Part shown: positions 7,247 through 15,966 of the stretch, piece after piece
Position numbering within the stretch: the stretch's first letter is position 1
Layout of the letters: every line of letters starts with the position of its first letter
Notes under the pieces: model-generated
What the model saw: only the letters and a program-made list of their open reading frames with translations
Database searches by the model: none
What the model was told of the DNA's origin: nothing
Origin: DASPLH01 sp035627675
GTDB taxonomy: Bacteria; Acidobacteriota; Terriglobia; Terriglobales; Acidobacteriaceae
Length of the DNA stretch: 28,881 bases
Assembly (NCBI GenBank): GCA_035627675.1
Contig: DASPLH010000280.1
Coordinates: 1 to 28,881 of the forward strand
Direction of reading: 5' to 3'
Made by a program: the position numbers and the translations under genes

Positions 7247-9328
7247 GTGCGGAAACTCATCTTCGTCTTCTTGTTGATCTCGCTGGCGGGTTCGGCGATC
7301 GGCGCCACGCCGATCGTTCCCACCACAACCCTCGCCGCGGAGACAGGCAATAACACCAGCGCCGCCTCGACGTTCAAGACGCAGTCCAACGGCAACATCG
7401 GCGCGTCGAACGTCAGCAAAGTTTCCATCAGGACCCTGATGTATCCCGGCTTCAACGGCAAGATCTTCGTTCACTTCATGCCCTGGTTCGGTCCCAGTAA
7501 TCACATGAATGTCGGCTACGAATCAGCCGACCGGGCGCAGGTGGCGAAGCAGGTGCGTGACATGATGAGCCGCGGCATCGACGGCGCGCTGGTTGACTGG
7601 TACGGTCCCGCCAGCACCCATCACGATCTCGCAACGCAGTACCTCCGTGACGAGGCCGCCAAGACCGGAGGCAAATTCAAGATCGCCGTTTCCTACGACG
7701 CCGGCGCGCTGCGCAAGTGCGAAGACTCCTCCACGTGCAGCGTCACCTCGAAGATGATCGCCGACCTCAAGTACGCCTACAACACGTACATAACCCGGCC
7801 CGAGTACGTGACCTACAACGGCCGTCCGCTGATCTTCTTCTACGGAATCGAAACCATCGGCGGCATCGATTATTCCCGCGTGCAGCGCGAGGTTCCGGGG
7901 AATCCCATCTTCGTGTGGCGCAACGGAAGCGGATTCAGCAAGCCGATCTCGGGCGGCGCTTACGGCTGGATCGGTACCGCCAGCAGTTCGACCGACATGG
8001 GGCTGTCGCATCTGACGAATTTCTACAGCGAGGCGCTGGAGCATCCCGGCAAGGTAGCCGTGGGTTCCGGTTACAAAGGGTTCAACGATTCGCTCGCCGC
8101 CTGGAGTAAGCCCCGCTCGGTCAATCAGCAGTGCGGACAAACCTGGCTGGCGACGATGGCCACCGCCGGCAAGTACTATTCGGCCGCCAACCAGCTCTAT
8201 GCGGTTCAGCTGAACACGTGGAATGACTACGAAGAAGGTTCCGAGATCGAGAGCGGAATCGACAACTGTGTCACCATCTCCGGCTCCGTCAGCGGCGACA
8301 CGCTGAACTGGAGCATCACCGGGAAAGAGAACACGCTCAGTTATTACCGGGTGTTCATCTCGCTTGACGGCCAGAACCTCATGCGTCTGACGGACGTGCC
8401 CACCGGCAGGCGCAGCCTCGACCTGAAGCAGTTCGCCCTCGAACCGGACAGCTACACGCTGTACGTCAAGGCCGTAGGCAAGCCGAGCATCGTGAACAAA
8501 ATGACCGGCGCCATCCGCTATGCCACAACGAACCTTCCGCCGGTCGCGAAACTCGCGGTCACTCCGTCGAGCGGGTCGGCGCCCATAACGGTCAAGGCCA
8601 CCACCACCGGCTCTTACGACAGCGACGGTTCCATCGCTTCGACGTCCATCAACTGGGGCGACGGCTCGACCACGAACGCCGCCAGCGGTTCACACGTGTA
8701 CACGACCGGTGGCAACTACACGGTTACCGCCACCGTCACCGACAACACGGGACGGAGCGCTTCGGCTACCAGGACCGTATCCATCGCCGGGAACCTCCCG
8801 CCGCTGGCGAAGCTGAGCATCACGCCCGGCACCGGAGTCGCACCGGTCACGGTTTCGGCGAGCACTGCCGGTTCCACCGACTCCGATGGCAGCATCACCG
8901 GCATTACGATCAATTGGGGCAACGGACAGGCCATCAACGCCGCAAGCGGCTCGTACACCTACACCACCGCGGGCACGTACACTGTCACGGCCACCGTCAA
9001 AGACAACGTCGGCGCAACCAGCAAGGCCACGGCCACGGTGAATGTGACCTCCTCGTCCTCGACAACCGCGGGCGTGAAAGTCTCAAGCCCGGCACCCAAC
9101 TCGACCGTGTCCACTTCCGTTCGTGTGGCAGCCGCCGCTACGCCGGGCGCAGGAGCCACCATCACCGGGATGCGCGTGTACGTGGACGGCGTCTCGGCCT
9201 ACCACACGTCCGCCGCCAGGCTGGACACTTACGTCAGGATGTCGGCTGGAAGCCGCAGGCTGACCGTTAAGGCGTGGGACAGCAAGGGTGCAGTACACGG
9301 CAGCACACTTACCCTGACTGTGAAGTAG
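7247..9328 (+). CDS. Secreted GH99/GH71-like glycoside hydrolase with two PKD domains
   Basis: The 693-aa protein is a tandem paralogue of the preceding hydrolase. It shares a signal peptide (RKLIFVFLLISLAGSAIGA) and the block TTTLAAETGNNTSAA. In the barrel it shares FMPWFGPSNHMNVGYES, RGIDGALVDWYGP and, near residue 324, TWNDYEEGSEIESG with paired candidate catalytic Glu residues. A fibronectin-like segment follows (about 347-420). The C-terminal half differs from the paralogue: two PKD domains (about 429-513 and 516-601), each with a WG(D/N)G motif and a YTVTATV strand, then a final Ig-like domain (about 609-692). PKD domains usually mediate binding to polysaccharide or cell surface. It is probably extracellular and acts on an exopolysaccharide. 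I prefer GTG 7247 to ATG 7211 because the latter lies inside a hairpin. Its own terminator follows at 9361. Confidence 0.78.
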   Translation: MRKLIFVFLLISLAGSAIGATPIVPTTTLAAETGNNTSAASTFKTQSNGNIGASNVSKVSIRTLMYPGFNGKIFVHFMPWFGPSNHMNVGYESADRAQVAKQVRDMMSRGIDGALVDWYGPASTHHDLATQYLRDEAAKTGGKFKIAVSYDAGALRKCEDSSTCSVTSKMIADLKYAYNTYITRPEYVTYNGRPLIFFYGIETIGGIDYSRVQREVPGNPIFVWRNGSGFSKPISGGAYGWIGTASSSTDMGLSHLTNFYSEALEHPGKVAVGSGYKGFNDSLAAWSKPRSVNQQCGQTWLATMATAGKYYSAANQLYAVQLNTWNDYEEGSEIESGIDNCVTISGSVSGDTLNWSITGKENTLSYYRVFISLDGQNLMRLTDVPTGRRSLDLKQFALEPDSYTLYVKAVGKPSIVNKMTGAIRYATTNLPPVAKLAVTPSSGSAPITVKATTTGSYDSDGSIASTSINWGDGSTTNAASGSHVYTTGGNYTVTATVTDNTGRSASATRTVSIAGNLPPLAKLSITPGTGVAPVTVSASTAGSTDSDGSITGITINWGNGQAINAASGSYTYTTAGTYTVTATVKDNVGATSKATATVNVTSSSSTTAGVKVSSPAPNSTVSTSVRVAAAATPGAGATITGMRVYVDGVSAYHTSAARLDTYVRMSAGSRRLTVKAWDSKGAVHGSTLTLTVK

Positions 9329-9360
9329 TACGGATGGAATAGCACGAAGACCGCATGTCT

Positions 9361-9389
9361 GGCGGGAGCTTAGCTCCCGCCGCTTTTTT
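9361..9389 (+). terminator. Rho-independent terminator
   Basis: GGCGGGAG (9361-9368) pairs with CTCCCGCC (9374-9381) around CTTAG and is followed by GCTTTTTTG. It ends the second hydrolase transcript and lies inside the upstream extension of the methyltransferase reading frame, showing that the extension is not coding. Confidence 0.9.
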
Positions 9390-9546
9390 GCCCCTCTCGG
9401 AATGTTCCCGCCATCTTGCCGGCCGGAGTGGGCAAGCCCTCAAGCCGGTGAAACTTACGTTCAGCAGGCATCTTCGCGAGCTACTTACGTCTTCTAATCG
9501 CCCTGTGAGCCGGGTGACGCGAGCAGCCGCCGGCTTTCTTTCGACT

Positions 9547-10356
9547 ATGTCTACCCACCTCGATTCTGTTCCGGGCGCAGGCTCGGTCATGGCCGGCGCA
9601 AGCAGCACTCCAGCCTCTCTCGCCCAGCAGATCGCCCAACTGGGAGACTGGTTTCACAACATCGACCTGATGGGAGTCCCTACGGCTCCCAACCACTTCC
9701 TCGGCGATTTCCCGAACGTGAAGTGGAAGCACATCGGTCCTTCGATCCCGCAGGATCTCCGCGGCGCGACTGTGCTCGATATCGGGTGCAACGGAGGCTT
9801 CTACTCCATCCAGATGAAACGAAGGGGAGCCGACCGCGTGCTCGGCATCGACATCGACGATCGATACCTGAATCAGGCCCGCTTCGCTGCTTCGACTCTC
9901 GATTTGAACATCGAATTCCAGAAGGCGTCCGTGTACGACGTGGACAGGATCGAGGGCCAGTTCGATTTCGTGATTTTCATGGGCGTGCTCTACCACCTGC
10001 GCTATCCGCTGTATGCGCTGGACAAGGTCGTGAAGAAGGTCCGTGAGAAGCTCGTTTTCCAGACCATGATCCGCGGCTCTGAAGAGCTGCGCGAGTGGGA
10101 ACAGAACTATCACTTCTGGAACAAGGAAGTGTTCAAGAGCGAAGAGTGGCCGCGCATGTATTTTGTGGAGCACAGCTACGCCAACGACCACACGAACTGG
10201 TGGATACCCAATCGGGCTGCTGCGGAAGGCATGTTGCGCTCCGCCGGTTTGCAGATTCTCGCTCACCCCGAGTCCGAGACTTGGATTTGCGCTCCGGACA
10301 AGGCGACGCGCTCAGGCCGCTACGTGCACGATCTGGAACTCGAAGGAACGCTGTAG
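9547..10356 (+). CDS. SAM-dependent methyltransferase of the Rta_06860/TIGR04290 type
   Basis: The 269-aa protein is a class I methyltransferase. Motif I is VLDIGCNGGFY (76-86), an acidic ribose-binding residue lies in LGIDIDDRY (99-107), and FDFVIFMGVLYHLRYP (139-154) is a typical motif IV/post-IV region also seen in CmoB-like enzymes. The N-terminal segment QQIAQLGDWFHNIDLMG and APNHFLGDFPNVKW match, from memory, the uncharacterised TIGR04290 family. Members of that family sit in glycosyltransferase clusters like this one. The acceptor is unknown; a sugar hydroxyl is the contextual guess. No signal peptide is seen. The ATG at 9547 lacks a strong ribosome site, and GTG 9505 is possible. The longer ATG at 9355 is rejected because a terminator lies between. 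It is the first gene of the large glycan operon. Confidence 0.82.
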   Translation: MSTHLDSVPGAGSVMAGASSTPASLAQQIAQLGDWFHNIDLMGVPTAPNHFLGDFPNVKWKHIGPSIPQDLRGATVLDIGCNGGFYSIQMKRRGADRVLGIDIDDRYLNQARFAASTLDLNIEFQKASVYDVDRIEGQFDFVIFMGVLYHLRYPLYALDKVVKKVREKLVFQTMIRGSEELREWEQNYHFWNKEVFKSEEWPRMYFVEHSYANDHTNWWIPNRAAAEGMLRSAGLQILAHPESETWICAPDKATRSGRYVHDLELEGTL

Positions 10357-10426
10357 CTGATCCGCACGGCTGCATTTCGCCTCGCGGTCATCAAACTCAA
10401 GGGTTTTCAGAAAGGGTCCCGGCGCA

Positions 10427-11404
10427 ATGGTAGAAGCCGTCATGCTATGGAACGAGCCCAACAACCTTTCCCACTGGGATTTCAACATCGATCCCGAGTG
10501 GAAGATGTTCGCCGAGCTCATCCACGAAGGCGTCAAGGCAATTCGCAGTGTGAATCCCGATCTCAAGATCGTCCTGGGCGGCATCTCCCCGATTGATCCC
10601 AACTTCCTCAGGCTGCTCGACGGCCACGGCGTCATCGACGCCATCGACGTCGTCGCGCTGCACGGCTTCCCGCTGGACTGGAACCACTGGCAGATCAACG
10701 AGTGGCCCAGGAAGATCGAAGAAGTGCGAGCCGCAATCGGCGACAAGCCCGTATGGGTCTCCGAAGCCGGAGCCTCTTCCTTCGGCGCGGAAGAAGTGCA
10801 GGTGTTCGGAATGCAGCGCACGGCCGATCTGCTGACGCCGCTGGTCGAGCGCGTGCACTGGTACAGCCTCATGGACCTGCCCGCGACCTGGACCGCCACC
10901 ACGCGGCACAAGGAAGCCGAGGGCAGCGCCTACTACCGCCATTACTACATGGGACTCTTCCGCGAGGACGGCAGCCCCAAGCCCGCCGCCGAAGCTTTCG
11001 ACGCGCGCATGGGGATCTGCCAATGGTTTCACTTCGAGGATCACCGCCTCGACTTCGCCGTCGAGCAGATGCGCCGGCTTCGCGTCCCGTACATCCGGAC
11101 CGGAGTCAGCTGGGCGGATTGGTTCCGCCCCAACTCCGAAGCATGGTTTGACCGCCAGATGTCGGCCCTCGATGAGTTCAACACGACCATGACCCTGTGC
11201 TTCACACCCGAACATCTCGGAGTAGTGCCGCACTACACCAGCCCTGCGCGCAACGCGGCCGAGTTCGGAGAGTTCGCCAGGTGGGCCGTGGGCCGGTACG
11301 CCCCCGCGGGACGCAGCTCGGGACTTTCCGCGCCAAGGGAGTACGGTCGTGAGGTGCAGCCCGGAGTAGCCGTGGGAGCAAGCGAATGGCAAAGAGAATT
11401 CTAG
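10427..11404 (+). CDS. GH-A clan (beta-xylosidase-like) hydrolase with apparently permuted barrel
   Basis: The 325-aa protein carries both hallmark acids of a retaining clan GH-A hydrolase. These are WNEPNN at residues 8-13 (acid/base Glu10, normally at the end of strand 4) and PVWVSEAGASS with Glu113 (nucleophile position, strand 7). Normally 100 or more residues precede the first motif; here there are nine. The region from about residue 195 (MGICQWFHFEDHRLDFAVEQ, then VPYIRTGVSWADWF, TMTLCFTPEHLG and FARWAVGRYA) looks like strands 1-3 and the helix that normally leads into the NEP strand. A circular permutation is inferred. The last 33 residues are low-complexity and overlap the epimerase gene by 19 bases, so they may not be part of the fold. 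No signal peptide is present, so it is probably cytosolic. An alternative start is ATG 10442. The substrate is unknown. Confidence 0.75.
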   Translation: MVEAVMLWNEPNNLSHWDFNIDPEWKMFAELIHEGVKAIRSVNPDLKIVLGGISPIDPNFLRLLDGHGVIDAIDVVALHGFPLDWNHWQINEWPRKIEEVRAAIGDKPVWVSEAGASSFGAEEVQVFGMQRTADLLTPLVERVHWYSLMDLPATWTATTRHKEAEGSAYYRHYYMGLFREDGSPKPAAEAFDARMGICQWFHFEDHRLDFAVEQMRRLRVPYIRTGVSWADWFRPNSEAWFDRQMSALDEFNTTMTLCFTPEHLGVVPHYTSPARNAAEFGEFARWAVGRYAPAGRSSGLSAPREYGREVQPGVAVGASEWQREF

Positions 11405-12507
11405 TGACGGGAGGAGCCGGCTTCGTCGGCTCTCACACGGTCGATGCGTTGCTCAAGGCCGGGCACGAAGTTTCCGTGCTCGACAACCTCGACCCGCAGG
11501 TGCACCTGAACAGCGTTCTGCCCGAGTATCTCGCGTCCGAATGCGAGTTCATCCGGGGCGACATGCGCGACACCGATGCGATCCGCCGGGCGATGAAGGG
11601 GCAGGACGTCGTGTACCACCTCGCTGCGGCCGTCGGTGTCGGCCAGTCCATGTACGAAATCTCGCGCTACATGGAAGTGAACACCCAAGGCACGGCCAAT
11701 CTGCTCCAGGTCATACTGGAAGATCGCGGCAGCCTCGAAAAACTGATTGTTGCGTCCTCCATGTCGATCTACGGCGAGGGACAGTACAGCTGCGAGGAAC
11801 ACGGCGACGTCGCGCCGCCGCCCCGCACCACCAATCAGCTCAAAGGCAAGCGCTTCGAAGTCGCGTGTCCGCGGTGTGGACGCGATCTCAAGCCGGTAGC
11901 CACCACCGAGGCCAAGCCGCTCCAGTGCACGTCCATCTACGCGCTCGGCAAGAAAGACCAGGAGGAGATGTGCCTGCTCTTCGGGCGGACCTATGACCTG
12001 CCGGTCGTCGCGCTTCGTTACTTCAATATCTACGGCACGCGGCAGGCGCTCTCGAACCCCTACACCGGCGTTGCCGCCATCTTCGCCTCGCGCTTGCTGA
12101 ACCGCAGTGCGCCCATGATCTTCGAGGATGGCAACCAGATGCGCGACTTCGTCAGCGTGCATGACGTCGTGCACGCCAACCTGCTCGCCATGGAACGAAG
12201 CGAGGCCGTCGGTATGGCTCTCAACATCGGCTCCGGCGAACCGATTTCCATCTGCGATGTTGCCCGCACGTTGATCGAATCGATGGGCGTGGAAACGTCG
12301 GCGGAAATCACGGGGAAGTATCGCGCCGGCGACATTCGTCATTGCTACGGAGACATTTCTCTCGCGCGCACGGTTCTCGGCTACCAGCCCAGGTACAAGT
12401 TCGCCGATGGAGTCGGCGAACTTGTGGCGTGGCTGCGCTGGCAGACGGCTGTGGACCGCGTCGGCGAGATGGCGCAGAAACTCAGTGCCTACGGATTGAC
12501 GGCATAG
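11386..12507 (+). CDS. NAD-dependent NDP-sugar epimerase with Cys-rich insert (dTDP-L-rhamnose 4-epimerase-like)
   Basis: The 373-aa protein is an extended SDR. The NAD-binding loop is VTGGAGFVGSH (7-17), Asp33 follows strand 2, and the catalytic set is Ser125 (ASSMSIYG) with Tyr185 and Lys189 (YALGK). RYFNIYGTRQ and the C-terminal substrate-binding part are typical of NDP-sugar 4-epimerases. An insert between the catalytic Ser and Tyr has Cys136, Cys161, Cys164 (CPRC) and Cys181, a possible zinc site. I recall such inserts in WbiB-like dTDP-L-rhamnose 4-epimerases, but the substrate is not proven. The ATG at 11386 has GGGAG 7 bases upstream and lies inside the 3' end of the preceding gene. 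It supplies or modifies a donor sugar for the operon glycosyltransferases. Confidence 0.88.
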   Translation: MAKRILVTGGAGFVGSHTVDALLKAGHEVSVLDNLDPQVHLNSVLPEYLASECEFIRGDMRDTDAIRRAMKGQDVVYHLAAAVGVGQSMYEISRYMEVNTQGTANLLQVILEDRGSLEKLIVASSMSIYGEGQYSCEEHGDVAPPPRTTNQLKGKRFEVACPRCGRDLKPVATTEAKPLQCTSIYALGKKDQEEMCLLFGRTYDLPVVALRYFNIYGTRQALSNPYTGVAAIFASRLLNRSAPMIFEDGNQMRDFVSVHDVVHANLLAMERSEAVGMALNIGSGEPISICDVARTLIESMGVETSAEITGKYRAGDIRHCYGDISLARTVLGYQPRYKFADGVGELVAWLRWQTAVDRVGEMAQKLSAYGLTA

Positions 12508-12530
12508 AAGCGCGGTTCCGTCGGCTGCGG

Positions 12531-12552
12531 TGGGTCCGCCTCGGCGGACCCA
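12531..12552. other. Intra-operon hairpin
   Basis: TGGGTCCGC and GCGGACCCA form a 9-bp stem with the 4-nt loop CTCG in the 82-base gap between the epimerase and the next glycosyltransferase. There is no T-run, so it is more likely an RNA-stability or attenuation element than a terminator. Confidence 0.5.
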
Positions 12553-12589
12553 GAGTGGGGATGTTCGGACTCTCGCACGGTGAGGACAG

Positions 12590-13699
12590 ATGCACGTACT
12601 GGTGACAGCGGACACGGTCGGCGGCGTATGGACCTACGCGCGCGAACTCGTCACCGGACTCGTGCGTCGCGGCGTAAGAGTCACGCTGGTCAGCTTCGGT
12701 GAAATCCCCACGGCCAGCCAGATGGAGTGGCTCGATGGCCTGCGCCTCGTGGACTACCATCCGACCGCATTCCGCCTCGAGTGGATGCAGGAAGCGCGCC
12801 AGGACATTCAGGCATCCACCGACTACCTGCGCAGCGTCATCGACGAGGTCAGGCCCGACCTGCTCCACTTCAATCAGTTTTGCTACGGCTCGCTCGACGT
12901 TCCGATCCCCCGGCTCGTCGTGGCCCACAGCGATGTCGTGAGCTGGTGGATGTCGGTCAAGGGGCACGCTCCCGCCGCGGATTCCTGGACGTCGTGGTAC
13001 CGCGACACGGTCTCCGCGGGCCTCGCCTCCGCCACCGCCGTCGTGGCACCTTCGCGGTGGATGCTCAGCTCCGTCGAGAAGATCTACGGCAAGCCGCGGC
13101 AGGCCCGTGTCATCTACAACGGACGGACGCCGACTCTCTTCAATCCGCATGTGAGCAAGTCGGAGTATCTGCTCTCAGTAGGCCGCCTGTGGGATGGAGG
13201 CAAGAACGCCTCGATCCTCACGCAGGTGGATCCACCCTTGCCGATCTATGTCGCCGGGGCCGAGCAGCATGCCGACGACGCGCTGCGTGGAAGCCACAAG
13301 GCCCTCGATGACTCGAGGCCAGGGGTCCACCTCAAGGGGGCGCAAAGCGAAGGCCAGCTCCGGCACCTGTTCGGACGCGCCTCGATCTACGCCGCCACTT
13401 CGCGTTACGAGCCGTTCGGCCTGGCCCCGCTCGAGGCCGCGCTGTCGCGCTGCGCCCTGATCTGCAACGACATTCCCACCTTCCGCGAGCTCTGGGGACA
13501 CACGGCGCTGTACTACCACAACCATGCCGAGAGCCTGCAACACGCGATTCATCAGTTGCACGGCGACCGCGAACTGCGGCTCACTTACGCCAATCTCGCC
13601 TACAACCGTGCGCGTCAGCGCTTCACGGCCGACCGCATGGTGGAGGACTACATGGATCTCTACCAGACTCTTGTTCCCGCGGGGGTAGCAGCGGCATGA
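12590..13699 (+). CDS. Family 4 glycosyltransferase
   Basis: The 369-aa protein is a cytosolic GT-B retaining glycosyltransferase. The N-terminal acceptor domain opens with HVLVTADTVGGVWTYAREL (2-20), which includes the usual G-G-V loop. The donor domain has YLLSVGRLWDGGKN (193-206) and the EX7E motif EPFGLAPLE with Glu274 and Glu282. The length is standard. Donor and acceptor sugars cannot be read from the sequence. The ATG at 12590 has GTGAGGA shortly upstream. The stop overlaps the next gene (ATGA), so translation of the two is coupled. I could not see a membrane anchor. Confidence 0.9.
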   Translation: MHVLVTADTVGGVWTYARELVTGLVRRGVRVTLVSFGEIPTASQMEWLDGLRLVDYHPTAFRLEWMQEARQDIQASTDYLRSVIDEVRPDLLHFNQFCYGSLDVPIPRLVVAHSDVVSWWMSVKGHAPAADSWTSWYRDTVSAGLASATAVVAPSRWMLSSVEKIYGKPRQARVIYNGRTPTLFNPHVSKSEYLLSVGRLWDGGKNASILTQVDPPLPIYVAGAEQHADDALRGSHKALDDSRPGVHLKGAQSEGQLRHLFGRASIYAATSRYEPFGLAPLEAALSRCALICNDIPTFRELWGHTALYYHNHAESLQHAIHQLHGDRELRLTYANLAYNRARQRFTADRMVEDYMDLYQTLVPAGVAAA

Positions 13700-14823
13700 G
13701 TCAACGCCTCAAGTTTCGGCTCTTCGCGCATTCGTGGGTCAGCGACTGGAACCACGGCAACGCCCACTTTCTGCGCGGACTCGCGCGCGAACTTATCCGC
13801 ATGGGCCATGAGGTGCGCTGTTACGAAGAGCTGGGCTCGTGGTCGCTCACCAACCTGGTGAAGCAGGAAGGCGATCTCGCGATCGAGGCCATCGACGAGT
13901 TCCGTCGAACCTACCCGGAACTCGACGTTCGCTTCTATCGTCAGGACGAAACCTTCCAGTCCTTCCTCGACGAGGAACTGAAGCACGCCGACATTGTCAT
14001 CCTGCACGAATGGAACGATCCCGTGGTGATCAACGCCGTGCTGGGACGCAAGCGGAAAGAAGGCTTCCGCGCTCTGTTCCACGACACGCATCATCGTGCC
14101 TACACCAATGCGGGCGAAATTCTGAAGTTCCACCTGCACCTGTTCGACGGCGTGCTCGCCTTTGGCGACGCAATCCGCCGCATCTACCGCGACGGCTTTG
14201 GCATCTCGAATGTCTGGACCTTCCACGAGGCCGCCGACACGTCCGTGTTCCGTCCGCTGCCCGGCCCCAAGACCGCCGACGTCGTCTGGATCGGAAACTG
14301 GGGCGACGAGGAACGAACGAAGGAACTGATGGAATTCCTCGTCGGTCCCGCCGCCAGGCTCAGCCGTGAAGAAGGCCGCAGGTTCGTGGTGCATGGCGTG
14401 CGTTATCCCGGCAACGCCCTGAAACTGCTGCGAGACGCAGGCATTGACTATCGTGGATATCTACCGAACCTTTCGGCGCCGATCATCTACGGGCGGAGCC
14501 GCCTCTCCGTTCATGTGCCGCGCCGCCAGTATGCCAACGGCCTGAGCGGGATACCGACCATTCGCGTGTTCGAGTCTCTTGCCTGCGGCGCGCCGCTCGT
14601 CTGCGCCCCGTGGAACGACGCTGAGAACCTTTTCCGTCCCAGGGAGGACCTTGTCATCGTTGAGGACGGCACGCAGATGGCTGCCGAGATCGAGCGCCTG
14701 TTGCAGGACGATGGCGCACGGCAGCAGATCGCCGACAACGGCATCGACACGATTCGGAAAAAACACACATGCGCCCATCGCGCGCGACAGCTCGTAGAGA
14801 TCTGTCAGGAGCTCGGCCAATGA
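13696..14823 (+). CDS. CgeB-like glycosyltransferase, divergent member
   Basis: The 375-aa protein is a GT-B glycosyltransferase of the CgeB/Glyco_trans_1_2 type. The N-terminus FRLFAHSWVSDWNHGNAHF (7-25) has the N-H-G-N-A-H variant of the family loop. FHDTHHRAYT (128-137) sits where the relatives have FYDxDTP. The donor-site motif is RVFESLACGAPLVCAPW (290-306). It is the most divergent of the four such proteins in the window. There is no signal peptide. The start overlaps the preceding GT4 stop, and its own stop overlaps the next gene, both by ATGA. This gives a tightly coupled three-gene run. It probably adds a different sugar or linkage from its neighbours, which is inference from divergence. 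Confidence 0.82.
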   Translation: MSQRLKFRLFAHSWVSDWNHGNAHFLRGLARELIRMGHEVRCYEELGSWSLTNLVKQEGDLAIEAIDEFRRTYPELDVRFYRQDETFQSFLDEELKHADIVILHEWNDPVVINAVLGRKRKEGFRALFHDTHHRAYTNAGEILKFHLHLFDGVLAFGDAIRRIYRDGFGISNVWTFHEAADTSVFRPLPGPKTADVVWIGNWGDEERTKELMEFLVGPAARLSREEGRRFVVHGVRYPGNALKLLRDAGIDYRGYLPNLSAPIIYGRSRLSVHVPRRQYANGLSGIPTIRVFESLACGAPLVCAPWNDAENLFRPREDLVIVEDGTQMAAEIERLLQDDGARQQIADNGIDTIRKKHTCAHRARQLVEICQELGQ

Positions 14824-15947
14824 GGGTCTTCGTATTCGGGTCCAGCATCACATCGTCCTATTGGAACGGTGCGGCCACATACTACCGCGGTATTTATAAG
14901 AACCTCGCCGCTCTCGGACACGAGGTCACGTTCGCCGAGCCCGACATCTACGAACGCCAGCAGAACAGGGACGTCAGCGAAGTCGAGTACGCAAACGTCA
15001 TCGTTTACCAGACGCCGCGCGACATCGATCACCTGCTCGCGCTCGCCTCCACCGCGGACCTCGTCGTGAAGCACAGCGGCATCGGCGCCGGCGACGAGCT
15101 GCTGGAGCGCCGCGTGCTTGAGTGCCGCACTCCCGATACGCAGGTCGCCTGGTGGGATGTTGACGCCCCCGCAACCCTGGCGCGCGTGGAGAGCGACCCA
15201 AAGGACCCTTTTCGGCAATGCATCCCGCAGTACGACTTCGTGTTCACCTACGGCGGGGGCGTGCCCGTCGTTCAGCACTATCGGAAGCTCGGGGCGCGCA
15301 ACTGTCACCCCATTTACAACGCGCTTGATCCCGATACGCACCACCCCATTGCGCGCGATCGTCAACTCGCCTGCGATCTCGTATTCGTTGGCAACCGGCT
15401 GCCCGACCGTGAGAAGCGCGTGGAGGAGTTCTTTCTTTGCGCGGCGGAACTCGCGCCGGAAATGACCTTCATGCTCGGCGGCGAGGGCTGGGGCGACAAG
15501 CGAATGCCTTCCAATGTTCGCCGCATCGGACACGTTGGCACCAATGACCATAACCGGGTGAACTGCTCGGCTCGCATGGTGCTCAACGTCAACCGCGAGT
15601 CCATGGCAGACGTGGGCTTTTCGCCGCCCACTCGCGTCTTCGAAGCCGCTGGCGCGGGCGCGTGCCTGATTACGGATCGCTGGGCCGGCATCGAGAGCTT
15701 CTTCGCGCCGAATCGAGAGATCCTGGTCGCCTCCGGAGCGGCGGATGTCGTTCGCCACCTGCGCGAGTTCGATAGTGCGCGCGCTCGTCAGATCGGCGAT
15801 GCCATGCGCAAGCGTGCCCTCGCAGATCACACGTACGCCTTACGCGCACGCGAGCTCCAGGACATTCTGGCCGCTGCCCGGCGCGAGCGGCATCCGAGCA
15901 ACGTCGCCGCCCTGCTCGTCTCCGAGCGGCTGGAGAAAATCGCCTGA
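14820..15947 (+). CDS. CgeB-like glycosyltransferase
   Basis: The 375-aa protein has the same layout as the CgeB-like proteins at 2417 and 15967. The N-terminal loop is FGSSITSSYWNGAATYYRG (6-24), the central strand is WWDVDAPATL (111-120), and the donor-site motif is RVFEAAGAGACLITDRW (272-288). It keeps the spacing of these motifs almost exactly but has lost the G-N-G-H signature (W-N-G-A instead), so it may use another acceptor or donor. The ATG at 14820 is chosen because CAGGAG lies 8 bases upstream and it overlaps the previous stop as ATGA. A longer in-frame start at 14769 would run deep into the upstream gene. The next gene starts 19 bases after its stop. Confidence 0.84.
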   Translation: MRVFVFGSSITSSYWNGAATYYRGIYKNLAALGHEVTFAEPDIYERQQNRDVSEVEYANVIVYQTPRDIDHLLALASTADLVVKHSGIGAGDELLERRVLECRTPDTQVAWWDVDAPATLARVESDPKDPFRQCIPQYDFVFTYGGGVPVVQHYRKLGARNCHPIYNALDPDTHHPIARDRQLACDLVFVGNRLPDREKRVEEFFLCAAELAPEMTFMLGGEGWGDKRMPSNVRRIGHVGTNDHNRVNCSARMVLNVNRESMADVGFSPPTRVFEAAGAGACLITDRWAGIESFFAPNREILVASGAADVVRHLREFDSARARQIGDAMRKRALADHTYALRARELQDILAAARRERHPSNVAALLVSERLEKIA

Positions 15948-15966
15948 GAAAGTGCAGGAACAGAAC

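Noticed and set aside
9355..9546. N-terminal extension of the methyltransferase
   Set aside because: It contains a strong terminator (9361-9389) and its residues do not resemble the family.
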